Of a DNA stretch of 64,000 bases, positions 15,952 to 24,780 are shown in pieces (position 1 is the stretch's first letter; each line of letters opens with the position of its first letter). The notes under the pieces were generated by a model, which saw only the letters and a list, made by a program, of their open reading frames with translations, ran no database searches and had not been told where the DNA came from. The position numbers and the translations under genes are program-made. Source of the DNA: Halorussus aquaticus (GTDB lineage Archaea > Halobacteriota > Halobacteria > Halobacteriales > Haladaptataceae); assembly GCF_024218795.1 (NCBI RefSeq), contig NZ_CP100401.1:186001-250000 (forward strand), written 5' to 3'.

Positions 15952-17202
15952 ATGAACGTGGATGCCGAGCGCCTCCGGACGGACATCGAGCGAACCGCCG
16001 AGTTCGGCGAGGTCGAGTCCGACGAAGGGCGCGGACGCACCGTACTGACCGGCACCGAAGCCAACCGCGAGGCCCGCGAGTATCTGGTTTCCCGACTGGA
16101 AGACGCAGGACTCGACGTGCGAATCGACGCGGTCGGGAACGTCGCGGGACGGTGGACCCCCGAGAGCGCCGACCCAGACGCCGACCCGGTCGCGGCGGGA
16201 AGCCACCTCGACTCCGTCCCCGAAGGCGGCATCTTCGACGGACCCCTCGGCGTCTACGCCGCGCTGGAAGCCGTCCGGGCGATGCGGGACGCGGGAGTCG
16301 AACCGACGCGCCCGGTCGAAGTCGTCTCGTTCACCGAGGAGGAGGGCCAGCGCTTCGCCTCGGGCCTGCTCGGGTCGTCGGTCGCGGCGGGCGAGCGCTC
16401 CGTGGAGGACGCACTCGCGCTCGAAGCGGACGACGGGACCGCGCTGGAGACCGCCCTGACCGATATCGGCTTCCGGGGCGAGGGCCGCCTCGACGCCAGC
16501 GACTGGGACGCGTGGCTCGAACTCCACGTCGAGCAGAGCGAGCGACTGATGGACGCGGGCGTTCCGGTGGGCGTCGTCACCGCCATCACGGGCATCACCC
16601 ACTGCGAGGTGACGATACGCGGCGAGGCCGACCACGCCGGGGCGACCCCGATGGGCGACCGGACCGACGCGCTCGCGGCGGCCAGCGAGTTCGTGCTCGA
16701 CGTCGAACGCGCCGCGAACGAGGTCGTCGCCGAGGAGAGCGACACTGCGGTGGGGACCGTGGGTAGTCTCGACGTGCGTCCGAACGCGACTAACGTGGTT
16801 CCCGGAGAAGTCACGGCTGGCGTGGACGTTCGGGACGTGGACCGAGACGTCATGACGGAACTGGTCCGGCGAGCGCGCCGGAGCCTCGCGCGCCTCGAAC
16901 GCGAGCGCGGGGTCGAGACGGAGTTCCGGCGACCCTTCGACCTCGAACCGACGCCCATGAGCGATCGCGTGCGGTCGGCCGCCCACGACGCGGGCGAACA
17001 GGCCGGAATCGAGACGCTCGACCTGCACTCGGGCGCGGCCCACGACACCATGCACGTCGCCGAGGTCACGGACGCCGGACTCCTGTTCGCGCCCTCGCGG
17101 GACGGCATCTCCCACAACCCGAAGGAGTGGACCGACTGGGACGACTGCGCGACCGCCACGCGGGTGCTGGCTGGCGCGCTGGCCGACCTCGGTGGGGCGT
17201 GA
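15952..17202 (+). CDS. M20-family Zn-dependent amidase (N-carbamoyl amino acid / allantoate amidohydrolase-like)
   Basis: 416-aa metallohydrolase that splits a C-N bond in an N-carbamoyl or ureido compound. Metal ligands are visible: His85 and Asp87 in GSHLDSVPEGG, Asp96 in FDGPLG, and the acidic pair in SFTEEEGQRF. The dimerisation domain (HCEVTIRGEADHAGATPM) and a C-terminal HSGAAHDTMH ligand block are complete. The start at 15952 (MNVDAERLRTDIERT) matches the family; the upstream in-frame residues look non-conserved. No hydantoinase or purine-catabolism gene is adjacent, so the substrate cannot be narrowed. Confidence 0.9.
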   Translation: MNVDAERLRTDIERTAEFGEVESDEGRGRTVLTGTEANREAREYLVSRLEDAGLDVRIDAVGNVAGRWTPESADPDADPVAAGSHLDSVPEGGIFDGPLGVYAALEAVRAMRDAGVEPTRPVEVVSFTEEEGQRFASGLLGSSVAAGERSVEDALALEADDGTALETALTDIGFRGEGRLDASDWDAWLELHVEQSERLMDAGVPVGVVTAITGITHCEVTIRGEADHAGATPMGDRTDALAAASEFVLDVERAANEVVAEESDTAVGTVGSLDVRPNATNVVPGEVTAGVDVRDVDRDVMTELVRRARRSLARLERERGVETEFRRPFDLEPTPMSDRVRSAAHDAGEQAGIETLDLHSGAAHDTMHVAEVTDAGLLFAPSRDGISHNPKEWTDWDDCATATRVLAGALADLGGA

Positions 17203-17211
17203 ACTCGTCTC

Positions 17212-17484
17212 TCATCGCCCCCACATCTCCCGCGGACCGACTCCGGCAATCCGCGCGCGCGTGAGCATGTAGCCGTAGACCACCGGGCCGAACCCGAGAA
17301 CGAGTATCCATCCGCGGACCGAAGTGAACATCCGGAGCAGCGCCGCACCGCGGTCGCCCGAGAGGTCCAGCGCGGACTTCTCGAACCCGGTCGCCCCGCC
17401 GATTGCCGGACCCAGGACCGCGGTGTAAATCGCGAAGTAAAAGACCAACACACCGATTAGCTCAACCTGTCGTCGGTCGACCAT
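17212..17484 (-). CDS. Small membrane protein (90 aa)
   Basis: Two hydrophobic helices (about 8-25 and 52-72) with a short conserved-looking end ARIAGVGPREMWGR. The start at 17484 (MVDRRQVELIG) is chosen because the basic N-terminus abuts the first helix; an upstream in-frame codon at 17571 would overlap the divergent gene. The family was not recognised. The stop is 9 bp from that of the convergent hydrolase gene. Confidence 0.75.
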   Translation of the reverse strand: MVDRRQVELIGVLVFYFAIYTAVLGPAIGGATGFEKSALDLSGDRGAALLRMFTSVRGWILVLGFGPVVYGYMLTRARIAGVGPREMWGR

Positions 17485-17558
17485 AGGTCCGCGTTGTCGC
17501 GGGGTCGGTAAAGTATTCACGCCCGAAATTACTTGACTTCGGACACGAAACGCCGGGC

Positions 17559-17906
17559 ATGGCAGTCGCACTCCTCTTCGGAGCGTTCTGGTTCGGCGTC
17601 GGCGTCCTGCTGTGGTGGTGGCCCGCCGCGATATTCGTCGCGTTCTCGAACGACGACGTGACGCCGGGCGCTCGGGGCATAGCCGCCGTCTTCGTCTTCA
17701 TCGGAGCGCTGTTTTTCACCTTCTCGTCTCCCCGAATCGGCGCGGGATTCGCCTTTCCGGGGACAGTCCTCACCGTCGGTCTGCTTCAGGTCGCACGTCC
17801 GGTCTCGCTCCCCGGGACCCATCCGGAGGGACCTGTTACGCCGAGAGCGGGAGGCGTCGCGGTCGCTGTCACCGGTGCGGTACTGGCCGTGCTAGCGCTG
17901 GTGTAG
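17559..17906 (+). CDS. Small membrane protein (115 aa)
   Basis: Four hydrophobic segments spread over 115 residues, beginning directly at the N-terminus (ALLFGAFWFGVGVLLWWW). No catalytic motif is visible and the family was not recognised. It is divergent from the 90-aa membrane protein and convergent with radA, 25 bp before the radA stop. Confidence 0.75.
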   Translation: MAVALLFGAFWFGVGVLLWWWPAAIFVAFSNDDVTPGARGIAAVFVFIGALFFTFSSPRIGAGFAFPGTVLTVGLLQVARPVSLPGTHPEGPVTPRAGGVAVAVTGAVLAVLALV

Positions 17907-17931
17907 GCCGACGCCGCGTCGGCGGCCAGCC

Positions 17932-18945
17932 TTATTCGGGTTTCAGGCCGTCGTTCGTGACCCGCATCACGGCCTCGCCGTCGGCGAGGTTTGGCGCGTC
18001 AACGAGGCGGACGATTCGCTTGTTCCCCTTCGACTTCCGGAGGTACATGCGGAACGTCGAGGCGTGCCCGAGGATGTTGCCGCCGATGGGCTTGGTCGGG
18101 TCGCCGAAGTAGGAGTCGGGGTTCGACTGGACCTGATTGGTCACCACCACGGCCACGTCGTGGAGACTCGCCACTCGCACGAGGTCGTGGAGATGCTTGT
18201 TGAGTTTCTGCTGGCGCTCGGCGAGTTCGCCGCGGCCGACGTACTCCGCGCGGAAGTGGGCCGTCAGCGAATCGACGCAGACCATCCGTATCGGTTCCTC
18301 GGAGTCGCCCCGGTCCTTGATGAGTTCCTCGGCCTTCTCCGCGAGGAGCATCTGGTGGTTGGAGTTGAACGCCTTGGCGACGTGAATCCGGTCGAGCATC
18401 GCCTCGACCAGCGCGTCCTCGGTCTGGACGCCGTAGCGCTCCGCGGCGGCGCGCTTGGCGTCGTCTTCGAGACCGCGAACCATGTCGTCGATGCGTTCGG
18501 GGCGGAACGTGTCCTCGCTGTCCACGAAGAGGACGCCGCCCTCCAGTCCGCCGTGGTCCTCCGGGAGTTGGGCGTTGACCGAGAGTTGGTGGGTTACCTG
18601 CGACTTCCCGGCACCGAACTCGCCGTACACCTCGGTGATGGACTGGGTCTCGACGCCGCCGCCGAGCATCTCGTCCACCGCGGGGACGTTCCACGACGAC
18701 TTGCCGATGTCGGCTCTGCGCTTCAGCACCTCCGCGCCGGTCTCGAAACTACCCACGTCGGCCTCGTCGCGCGCCGCCCGGATGATGTCGGCGGCGTTGG
18801 TCTCGCCGACGTCGGCGGTGTTCGAGAGTTCGCCGGGACTCGCCACGGCGATGGAGACGAACGTGTCGTACCCCGCGCCGCGCAGTTTCTCGGCCGTCGC
18901 CGGTCCTACTCCTGGGAGCGTGTCGAGTTTCTCTGTTGCTGCCAT
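17932..18945 (-). CDS. radA: DNA repair and recombination protein RadA
   Basis: Archaeal RecA/Rad51 recombinase, 337 aa, that forms ATP-dependent filaments on single-stranded DNA and catalyses strand exchange. The N-terminal helix-hairpin-helix domain ([12 protein letters not shown]) is at 9-20, Walker A GEFGAGKS at 108-115 and the Walker B region near VCVDSL; the C-terminal end [19 protein letters not shown] is intact. It begins MAATEKLD at 18945. On the minus strand the run ccttatctcc near 18968-18977 is about 27 nt upstream of the start, consistent with a leaderless transcript. Confidence 0.97.
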   Translation of the reverse strand: MAATEKLDTLPGVGPATAEKLRGAGYDTFVSIAVASPGELSNTADVGETNAADIIRAARDEADVGSFETGAEVLKRRADIGKSSWNVPAVDEMLGGGVETQSITEVYGEFGAGKSQVTHQLSVNAQLPEDHGGLEGGVLFVDSEDTFRPERIDDMVRGLEDDAKRAAAERYGVQTEDALVEAMLDRIHVAKAFNSNHQMLLAEKAEELIKDRGDSEEPIRMVCVDSLTAHFRAEYVGRGELAERQQKLNKHLHDLVRVASLHDVAVVVTNQVQSNPDSYFGDPTKPIGGNILGHASTFRMYLRKSKGNKRIVRLVDAPNLADGEAVMRVTNDGLKPE

Positions 18946-19206
18946 CGAACGTCGTTGGCGTCGCAGGGAGATAAGGTGGCGTATACTGGGGAGTGAAAGT
19001 GAAACTGGTCGCCGACCCTTCACCCAGGCGTCGCCGCTGGGGAATCGACCGGGCCGTCGTGTCGTAAGTCGAACCTAACCGGACCTACCGGCGACCGTAA
19101 CGGACTCGGCGCGTCGTCGTAGTCGCGTATCAGAACGTTACGCGTGTGAACAGTCCGAAACGGTCGCTCTCGTTTATTCGTAGTGCGACCGAGAGTCCGA
19201 CGGAGA

Positions 19207-19782
19207 ATGACACGAAACGCGACGTTCGGTGCGCTCGTTTTCACACTGTTGCTGGTTACGACCGGTCTGGCGGGCGCGGTCGGCGGGCCACCCGCGACGG
19301 GAACGGCCGCCGACGCATCGCCCGCACCGCTCGCACAGGAGACCACGACGCAGGCCAACCAGACCGCGAACGAGTCGGCGACGGTCACTTTCGAAGACCA
19401 GCGCTCGAACGGGTCGGCCGTCACGGTGGCCGAGACGAACCTCTCTGCCGGCGGTTACGTGGTCGTCTTCGCCCAGAACGGCACCGTCCTCGGTAACACG
19501 ACGTACCTCGAACCCGGGACCCACGAGAACCTGACCGTCTCGTTGGAGATGCCCATCGGTCGCTCGCAGGTTCTCATCGCGACCCCACACCTCGACACGA
19601 ACGAGAACCAGACGTTCGACTTCAACGTGACTCAGGCTCAAGCGGAGGGGCGGGAGAACGCCACCGACAGGCCCTACCTCCAACCGACCGGTCTCCCGGT
19701 CAACGCAGTCGCCTTCGTCACCGTCGGTAACGAGACGCGTCGAGGAACTACCACGGCGAGCAGAGTCGTGAGGGGACGGTGA
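19207..19782 (+). CDS. Secreted protein, DUF7282-like
   Basis: 191 aa. A hydrophobic Sec signal (NATFGALVFTLLLVTTGLAGAVG) is followed by a Thr/Ala-rich linker and a beta-rich domain with the pattern VTFEDQRSNGSAVTV, GGYVVVF and LEPGTHENLTVSLE, typical of the haloarchaeal DUF7282 domain. There are numerous N-glycosylation sequons (NQT, NES, NLS, NGT, NTT, NLT). It is probably a cell-surface or secreted protein. The start at 19207 is chosen so that the signal begins the protein. Function unknown. Confidence 0.75.
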   Translation: MTRNATFGALVFTLLLVTTGLAGAVGGPPATGTAADASPAPLAQETTTQANQTANESATVTFEDQRSNGSAVTVAETNLSAGGYVVVFAQNGTVLGNTTYLEPGTHENLTVSLEMPIGRSQVLIATPHLDTNENQTFDFNVTQAQAEGRENATDRPYLQPTGLPVNAVAFVTVGNETRRGTTTASRVVRGR

Positions 19783-19868
19783 CCACCGACCCGACCGGTT
19801 TCCTCGCGCCGTGAAGTCCCGACGGACCGAAGTTCGGAGTCGCTGTTCTCCGAATTTCGCCGACCGGC

Positions 19869-19877
19869 AAGGATTAA
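19869..19877 (+). promoter_or_regulatory. TATA element for the methyltransferase at 19903
   Basis: The run ggattaact lies about 29 nt upstream of the ATG at 19903, at the position expected for a leaderless transcript. Confidence 0.5.
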
Positions 19878-19902
19878 CTGTCCACCTCGCAACCGTTCGT
19901 GC

Positions 19903-20565
19903 ATGGAGCTACTGCCCGAGGAGACCGAACGGTTCGTCCGCGCGATGGTACCCGACCGCGACGACACGTTGCGGGAGATGGAGACCCACGGCGAGGACAT
20001 CGGCTTCCCGACGGTCGGCCCGGCGGTCGGCGGCTTCCTCCGCCTCGTGGCGCGGATGGTGGATGCCGAACGAATCTTCGAGTTCGGGTCGGGGTTCGGC
20101 TACTCCGCCTACTGGTTCGCGGCGGCGCTACCGGAAGATGGCGAGATCGTCCTGACCGAACACGACCCCGACGAACTCGACGAGGCCCGCGAGTATCTGG
20201 CCCGCGGCGGGTACGCCGACCGTGCCGTCTTCGAGGAGGGCGACGCGTTCGAAACCGTCGAACGCTACGACGGACCCTTCGACGTGGTGCTGGTCGATTG
20301 CCACAAGGACGGGTACCCCGACGCCTTCGACGCGGTGCGCGAGAAGGTTGCCGAGGGCGGTGTCGTCGTCGCCGACAACGCGATGGAGAGCGGAGCGCAG
20401 GACTTCCACGCGATTCTGGAACTGCTCGAAGGCCGAGACCCCGGCGACGTGGACGACCAGACTCGCGGCATCGCCGACTACCTACGGACCGTTCGCGACG
20501 ACCCGGCGTTCGAGACGGTCGGTGTTCCGCTCGGTCAAGGTCTCGCGCTGAGTTATCGAACGTAA
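19903..20565 (+). CDS. SAM-dependent O-methyltransferase
   Basis: 220-aa class I methyltransferase of the caffeoyl-CoA O-methyltransferase-like group. SAM-binding motif I FEFGSGFGYSAYWFA lies at about 61-75, with an acidic strand (LTEHDPDEL) and the metal-associated block DVVLVDCHKDGYPDAF followed by VVVADNAM. The family methylates hydroxyl groups of small molecules or side chains with a divalent metal; the substrate here is unknown. It stands alone. Confidence 0.88.
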   Translation: MELLPEETERFVRAMVPDRDDTLREMETHGEDIGFPTVGPAVGGFLRLVARMVDAERIFEFGSGFGYSAYWFAAALPEDGEIVLTEHDPDELDEAREYLARGGYADRAVFEEGDAFETVERYDGPFDVVLVDCHKDGYPDAFDAVREKVAEGGVVVADNAMESGAQDFHAILELLEGRDPGDVDDQTRGIADYLRTVRDDPAFETVGVPLGQGLALSYRT

Positions 20566-20602
20566 TCGTCAAGCGCGCAAATTCCGGGACGGATGCGGGG
20601 TA

Positions 20603-20648
20603 AATTTATAAATTGTGCAGTGATATTCCATCGCAAGACTAGCGATGG
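20603..20648 (+). promoter_or_regulatory. Promoter and start-codon inverted repeat of the DUF7504-like gene
   Basis: The 12-bp palindrome aatttataaatt (20603-20614) is also the TATA element, about 30 nt before the ATG at 20645. A second perfect repeat ccatcgc (20628-20634) / gcgatgg (20642-20648) has 7-bp arms and spans the start codon. It could be an operator or an mRNA hairpin masking initiation. Confidence 0.5.
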
Positions 20649-21391
20649 CGACAGATAGTTCCGGCAGTCGGGATTCCGACGCGACCGCCGACGACCTCGT
20701 CGAGTTCCTCGGCCTGCTGAACGAACTCAAGGCCACCGGCTGTACCCTGCTGGTCGTCGGAGACGCACGACCCGAACTGTTCACGCGCGCGAGCGCGAAC
20801 CTGTTCGGCGACCCGGCGGCCACCCGGTACCGACTGTTGGCGGTGACCGACGCGGAGGCGCGGAGCATCGCCGACCGTCTCCCCGACCCGGAGACGACTC
20901 CGCGACCGGTGTCCGAGACGACGAAAATCGTCAATCACGCCGACGCGCCGCGGTCGATTACGTCGGCCACGCGTTCGACCGACTCCGCGAAGGCGTCGAT
21001 TCCAGAGACCCGGGTCACAGACCCTCGACTCGACGGTCTTCAGTCCGCGCTCGTCGAGGCCATCGAGGAGTTCGCGCGCGACGCCGACGGTCTCCGTCCC
21101 GCGGAGTTACGCGTCGGTATCGACTCGCTCGGAACGCTGTTCGACCACCACGGTCGGGGGGTGGTCCGGCGGTGTCTCCGGACGGTCGGTGATTCGGTCC
21201 GCGACCACGACGCGATGGCCCACTATCTCTTGGAGGACGACTACGACGGCGAGCGCGCGCAAGCACTCGCTGCCGACGTGGACGCGGTCATCGAAATTCG
21301 GTCGGGGGACGCGGCGACCCGGCGCCACGACGCCCAACAGCGGTGGCACGTCCCGAGCCGCGACCTGACCACCGACTGGGTCCGGTTGTAG
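20645..21391 (+). CDS. DUF7504-like haloarchaeal protein
   Basis: 248 aa. The first 90 residues (FLGLLNELKATGCTLLVVGD, then YRLLAVTDAEARSIADRLP) and the later FDHHGRGVVRRCLRTVGDSVRDHDAMAHYLLEDD stretch resemble the degenerate RecA/ATPase-like fold that I associate with DUF7504, without a Walker A motif. Such proteins sit near signalling genes in haloarchaea and may act as non-catalytic output modules. No membrane segment. Function unknown. Confidence 0.65.
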   Translation: MATDSSGSRDSDATADDLVEFLGLLNELKATGCTLLVVGDARPELFTRASANLFGDPAATRYRLLAVTDAEARSIADRLPDPETTPRPVSETTKIVNHADAPRSITSATRSTDSAKASIPETRVTDPRLDGLQSALVEAIEEFARDADGLRPAELRVGIDSLGTLFDHHGRGVVRRCLRTVGDSVRDHDAMAHYLLEDDYDGERAQALAADVDAVIEIRSGDAATRRHDAQQRWHVPSRDLTTDWVRL

Positions 21392-21420
21392 CTCGGACGT
21401 CGCACCTCGAATCCGGTCGG

Positions 21421-22203
21421 TCAGGAGACGTGGCCGCCGCCGTCCACCCAGACTGTCTCACCGGTCACGTACGACGCCGCGTCGCTCGCCAGAAAGAGGT
21501 AGGCTCCGGCCAACTCCTCCGGGTCGGCCGCTCGCAGGGGGAGGTCGGGCGTCTCGCCCGTCGGGGCCATCTCCTCGGCCTCCTCGGACCACCCCTCGCG
21601 GATTTCGGTGGCGACGGGACCGGGCGCGACGGCGTTGACCCGCACGTCCTCGGCGGCGAGTTCGAGGGCCGCGCTCCGCGTTATCATTCGAATCGCGCCC
21701 TTGGTCGCGGCGTAGTGAGAGTGGTCCCACGCCGCCCGGCCCTGCGTGTCCGAGGAGGTGTTGATGACGACGCCGGGGTCGCCGCGGTCTATCATGTCGT
21801 TCGCGGCGATCTGCGTCCCGAAGAAGGTGCCTCGCGCGTTGACAGCGTGGACCTCCTCGAACTCCTCGAGCGTGACCTCGCGGAACCGGCGCTTGGTGTA
21901 GACCCCGGCGTTGTTCACCATCACGTCCACACCACCGAACTCGCGGGCCGCCGCTATCAGGGTCCGAATCTGGTCGGGGTCTGAGACGTCGGTCTCGACG
22001 TACTCGGCGTCGCCACCCGCGTCGCGGATTCGCTCGTGGGTCGGGACCGATTCGCCGTCGGCCTTCGGGTCCTCACGCACGTCGGCGACGACGACGGTCG
22101 CGCCCGCCTCGCCGAACGCGAGCGCGACCGCTCGGCCGATGCCCGCACTCGCGCCCGTGACGATAACCGTCGAATCGGAGAAGTCGGGGTTCAGCGTTCC
22201 CAT
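21421..22203 (-). CDS. Short-chain dehydrogenase/reductase
   Basis: Classical SDR, 260 aa. The cofactor motif TGASAGIG is at 16-23, NNAG at 97-100, catalytic Ser151, Tyr164 and Lys168 (YAATK), and the C-terminal WVDGGGHVS ending is typical of glucose 1-dehydrogenase or 3-oxoacyl reductase-like members. Asp41 after the second strand (VVVADVRE) suggests a preference for NAD over NADP. The start at 22203 (MGTLNPDFSD) is preferred because upstream in-frame residues are low-complexity. Substrate unknown. Confidence 0.9.
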   Translation of the reverse strand: MGTLNPDFSDSTVIVTGASAGIGRAVALAFGEAGATVVVADVREDPKADGESVPTHERIRDAGGDAEYVETDVSDPDQIRTLIAAAREFGGVDVMVNNAGVYTKRRFREVTLEEFEEVHAVNARGTFFGTQIAANDMIDRGDPGVVINTSSDTQGRAAWDHSHYAATKGAIRMITRSAALELAAEDVRVNAVAPGPVATEIREGWSEEAEEMAPTGETPDLPLRAADPEELAGAYLFLASDAASYVTGETVWVDGGGHVS

Positions 22204-22271
22204 ATCGTCTCCACGGTCGGAGCGAAGGACCGTAATCGCGTTGGCCCACGACGCCGCACCGCCACCCCACT

Positions 22272-22375
22272 GCACCGTCGCGCCGCACTGCCGCACCGTC
22301 GCAGCGCCACACCGCTGCGCCGCTCGCGGCTATCTCACATCGGCCAGTCGATCAAACTCACATCGCCCAGTCGAT
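22272..22375. repeat. Short direct repeats between the SDR gene and the membrane protein gene
   Basis: A 19-bp direct repeat with one mismatch (22334-22352 and 22357-22375, period 23 bp) covers the last codons of the membrane protein gene and a second copy just beyond its stop. The adjacent gap also holds the decamer gcaccgtcgc twice (22272-22281, 22293-22302) in a gc(a/c)c-rich low-complexity stretch. This looks like local slippage or tandem duplication at a gene end. Confidence 0.7.
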
Positions 22376-22753
22376 GAGCCACGCTATCACGCCGATAGTG
22401 ACGAGACCGATACCGATGGCGGACGTCGCGGGTTCGGGAAAGAGGAACAGCACGACGCCCACCAACAGGAGCGCGCCGATGAGTCCCTCGTCCCACCAGC
22501 TACCTTCGTCGTCGTTGGCGCGGGCGGTCTGCCCGTCGTACTCGCCCTCGGTCCCGTCGTAGTCGGCGTCCACGGTGTCGCCGCCGGGCCAGACGCCCCA
22601 CCCGGTGGGGTAGAGCGACCCGCCGACGCCCGACGGGAAGAACGTGTCGTCGGTCGCGCCGTCGTCGGTGTACTCGTCACGCGTCGGTTCGTCGCCGTGG
22701 ACTTCTCTGTACGTGTCGTCGTACTCGTCGTCCGTGTACGGGTCGTTCGCCAT
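22358..22753 (-). CDS. Membrane protein with acidic N-terminus, paralogue 1
   Basis: 131 aa. The first 85 residues are acidic, Tyr/Gly-rich and probably disordered; two hydrophobic helices follow (about 88-127), containing LFLFPEPATSAIGIG. The same LFPEPAT motif and layout occur in the next gene upstream, so the two are tandem paralogues. The start is at 22753 (MANDPYTDDEYDD). No function recognised. Confidence 0.78.
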   Translation of the reverse strand: MANDPYTDDEYDDTYREVHGDEPTRDEYTDDGATDDTFFPSGVGGSLYPTGWGVWPGGDTVDADYDGTEGEYDGQTARANDDEGSWWDEGLIGALLLVGVVLFLFPEPATSAIGIGLVTIGVIAWLIDWAM

Positions 22754-22800
22754 GTCCAAAAAGAGGGTCGTGACAGGGTTATGGCCTGTGGCCGACCGAT

Positions 22801-23082
22801 TCACGTCAGCGCGTCGAGGACGACGAGACCGACCGCGAACGCCAGCAGTAGGAATCCCGTGACCGTGGTCGCGGGTTCGGGGAAGAGGACGAGCGCCACT
22901 CCGACCACCGCGAGCGCCGCGGCGACCCCGAGGTCCCAGAACCCGTCGCCCGACTCCTCGTCGGCGGTGGCGCGTTCGTCGGTTCGGACTCGGTCGTCGG
23001 TGGCGTCGCTCTCGTCGATACGGATTCGCTCGGTGTCGTCCACGTCGTCGTCCGGGTCGTCGGCCGCCGTGTACCTGCTCAT
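22801..23082 (-). CDS. Membrane protein with acidic N-terminus, paralogue 2
   Basis: 93 aa. An acidic 45-residue lead is followed by two hydrophobic helices with the motif LVLFPEPATTVTG shared with the neighbouring paralogue, 47 bp downstream on the same strand. The acidic lead is shorter and unrelated in detail, so only the membrane module is conserved. Function unknown. Confidence 0.75.
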   Translation of the reverse strand: MSRYTAADDPDDDVDDTERIRIDESDATDDRVRTDERATADEESGDGFWDLGVAAALAVVGVALVLFPEPATTVTGFLLLAFAVGLVVLDALT

Positions 23083-23146
23083 GCCCGGCCGTAAGAGAGG
23101 CGACCGGTTAGGAATTCGGGCCGTCCGTCGAGGTTCGGGGACGACG

Positions 23147-23941
23147 CTACCGGCGACTGCCGGGTCGCGGTTCGACGTGGGGTTTCGCCATCAGGTCCTC
23201 GAATCGCCGGTCGTCCAGCCACTCCGCCAGTTGGGCCAACTGGTCGCTCGCGGCCTCGAAGAGCTTTCGGCCCTTCTCGGGAGTCGCGTCGGTCTGGTCG
23301 CCGAGGACGCCGTTGTCGGTGTTGTCGATGGCGTCGTAGAAGTTGCGCGCGCCGTGGACGAACGCGTCGTCGAGCGGCCAGTCGGACGCGCCGCCGTCAC
23401 GCGCCGCTTCGAGTTCGTCCGTCCGCACGTTCTCGGGGTCGAGGTGCATCATCATCGCAGTCTCCTTCGGGCCGCCGTGGGGTCCGTTGACCGCGAAGAG
23501 GTCGTCCACGAGGTCGGTGATTGACTCGTCCCACATCCACTCCACGGCGTAGGCCACCTCGTCTTCGCGGAGGCGGCGGCCGACCTCCCGGAGGTGGGTC
23601 TGGTTGCCGCCGTGAGCGTTGACGAAGACGATGCGGTCGATGCCGTGGTACGCGAGGTTTCTGGAGAAACTCTCGACGTAGTCGCGGAACTCCGGCGGGT
23701 CTACCCACATCGTTCCGTGGAACTGCTTGTGGTGGGGACTGACCCCGACGTTCACGGTCGGCGTGCAGAGGTAGCCGGTTCGGTCGGCGGTTTCGCGTGC
23801 GAGACCCTCCGCAATCGTGTGGTCGGTGGAGAGCGGGAGGTGCGGTCCGTGCTGTTCGGTCGAACCCAGCGGCACGAGCGCCAACGACTCCTCGGCCACG
23901 TAGTCGCTCAACTCCGGCCACGTCTGGTCGGCGAGGTACAT
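23147..23941 (-). CDS. Creatininase-family amidohydrolase
   Basis: 264-aa metal-dependent amidase. The metal ligands are readable in GSTEQHGPHLPLSTDH (Glu29, His31, Asp40) and the conserved block VNAHGGNQ follows. The superfamily includes creatininase, mycofactocin MftE and the archaeal ArfB deformylase of riboflavin/F420 synthesis; sequence alone does not decide among them. A TATA-like run (gaactttaccc on the minus strand, near 23966-23976) lies about 27 nt upstream of the start at 23941, supporting that start. Confidence 0.88.
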   Translation of the reverse strand: MYLADQTWPELSDYVAEESLALVPLGSTEQHGPHLPLSTDHTIAEGLARETADRTGYLCTPTVNVGVSPHHKQFHGTMWVDPPEFRDYVESFSRNLAYHGIDRIVFVNAHGGNQTHLREVGRRLREDEVAYAVEWMWDESITDLVDDLFAVNGPHGGPKETAMMMHLDPENVRTDELEAARDGGASDWPLDDAFVHGARNFYDAIDNTDNGVLGDQTDATPEKGRKLFEAASDQLAQLAEWLDDRRFEDLMAKPHVEPRPGSRR

Positions 23942-24090
23942 GTCGGTAGGCCGGGCGCGAGCGGGTAAAGTTCTTGCCCGCTTCGTACGACGTATCCGCC
24001 GGGTTCTCACCGCCGTTTCGTGGGATTTAGCACTGCGGGACACCCGGCAGTTACCCAGCAGTAACCTCGTTTCACCGGGGTTAGGAAACG

Positions 24091-24097
24091 TATAATC
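24091..24097 (+). promoter_or_regulatory. TATA element and inverted repeat for the HTH gene at 24124
   Basis: tataatc is centred about 30 nt upstream of the ATG at 24124 and is preceded by gaaacg, a BRE-like sequence. A short inverted repeat gttac-ccagca-gtaac (24050-24065) lies upstream and may be an autoregulatory site. Confidence 0.55.
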
Positions 24098-24123
24098 CCT
24101 TGGCGTACGACGCTACGAACACG

Positions 24124-24405
24124 ATGACTGATTGTCTCGACGACGACGCCCCGCCGAGCGCGAAACTGGTCGTGAAGGTACTCGAGTACAACGACGAGGC
24201 CCTGACTCAGCAACAGATCAGCGACCGGACTCGCCTCTCGCCCCGAACGGTCCGCAGTTCCATCAAGCGACTCAAGGAGCAAGGCGTCATCGAGGAGCGC
24301 GTCTACATCCCCGACGCTCGCAAGCAACTCTACACCCTCACCGACTCGGTGCAGGAGTGTCTGCAGGCCGGAGAGGCCGGTCCCGAGAGCGCCGAGGCGG
24401 TCTGA
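24124..24405 (+). CDS. Winged-helix transcriptional regulator (MarR/TrmB-like)
   Basis: 93-aa protein that is essentially one winged helix-turn-helix: LVVKVLEYNDEALTQQQISD, the recognition helix in LSPRTVRSSIKRLKEQGVI, then the wing ERVYIPDARKQLYTL. Proteins of this size and pattern are general haloarchaeal regulators. The start at 24124 follows a good TATA box, so a leaderless mRNA is likely. Its 39-bp spacing from the MazG-like gene downstream suggests co-transcription. Target genes unknown. Confidence 0.85.
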   Translation: MTDCLDDDAPPSAKLVVKVLEYNDEALTQQQISDRTRLSPRTVRSSIKRLKEQGVIEERVYIPDARKQLYTLTDSVQECLQAGEAGPESAEAV

Positions 24406-24444
24406 CCGAAACGACTTCAGTGCTGCCGTGCGCACCGTCGCGTC

Positions 24445-24753
24445 GTGACCGAGCACGACAAACTCGTCCGCGACCGGATTCCCGAGGTCGTCCGAGAGAA
24501 CGACGAGACGCCCGTGACCCACGTCGCCGACGGCGAGGAGTACCGACGCCGCCTCCGCGAGAAACTCTGTGAGGAGGCCGAGGAGTTCCGCGAGGACGGC
24601 GACCCGGAGGAACTCGCCGACGTGCTGGAGGTCGTCGCGGCGATTCGAGACGCGACCGAGTCCGACAGGGAAGAACTGGAGCGCCTCCTTGAGGAGAAGG
24701 CCGAGGAACGCGGACGCTTCGACGACGGCGTGGTTTTAGAGCGTGTCGAGTGA
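24445..24753 (+). CDS. MazG-like nucleotide pyrophosphohydrolase (HisE-related)
   Basis: 102 aa starting with GTG. It opens KLVRDRIPEVV, the signature of small phosphoribosyl-ATP-pyrophosphohydrolase-like proteins, and carries the Mg2+-binding pattern EEAEEF followed by ELADVLEVV (EExxE then ExxD). It probably hydrolyses a non-canonical or excess NTP to NMP and PPi as a house-cleaning enzyme. The rest of the his pathway is not adjacent, so a true HisE role is unlikely. Confidence 0.85.
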   Translation: MTEHDKLVRDRIPEVVRENDETPVTHVADGEEYRRRLREKLCEEAEEFREDGDPEELADVLEVVAAIRDATESDREELERLLEEKAEERGRFDDGVVLERVE

Positions 24754-24780
24754 ATTCCGGCAGAGCACATCCCCATCCGA

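Noticed and set aside
22204..22357. CRISPR-like short repeats
   Set aside because: Only two copies of a 10-mer and two of a 19-mer, with no uniform spacers and no cas genes; this is local low complexity or tandem duplication.
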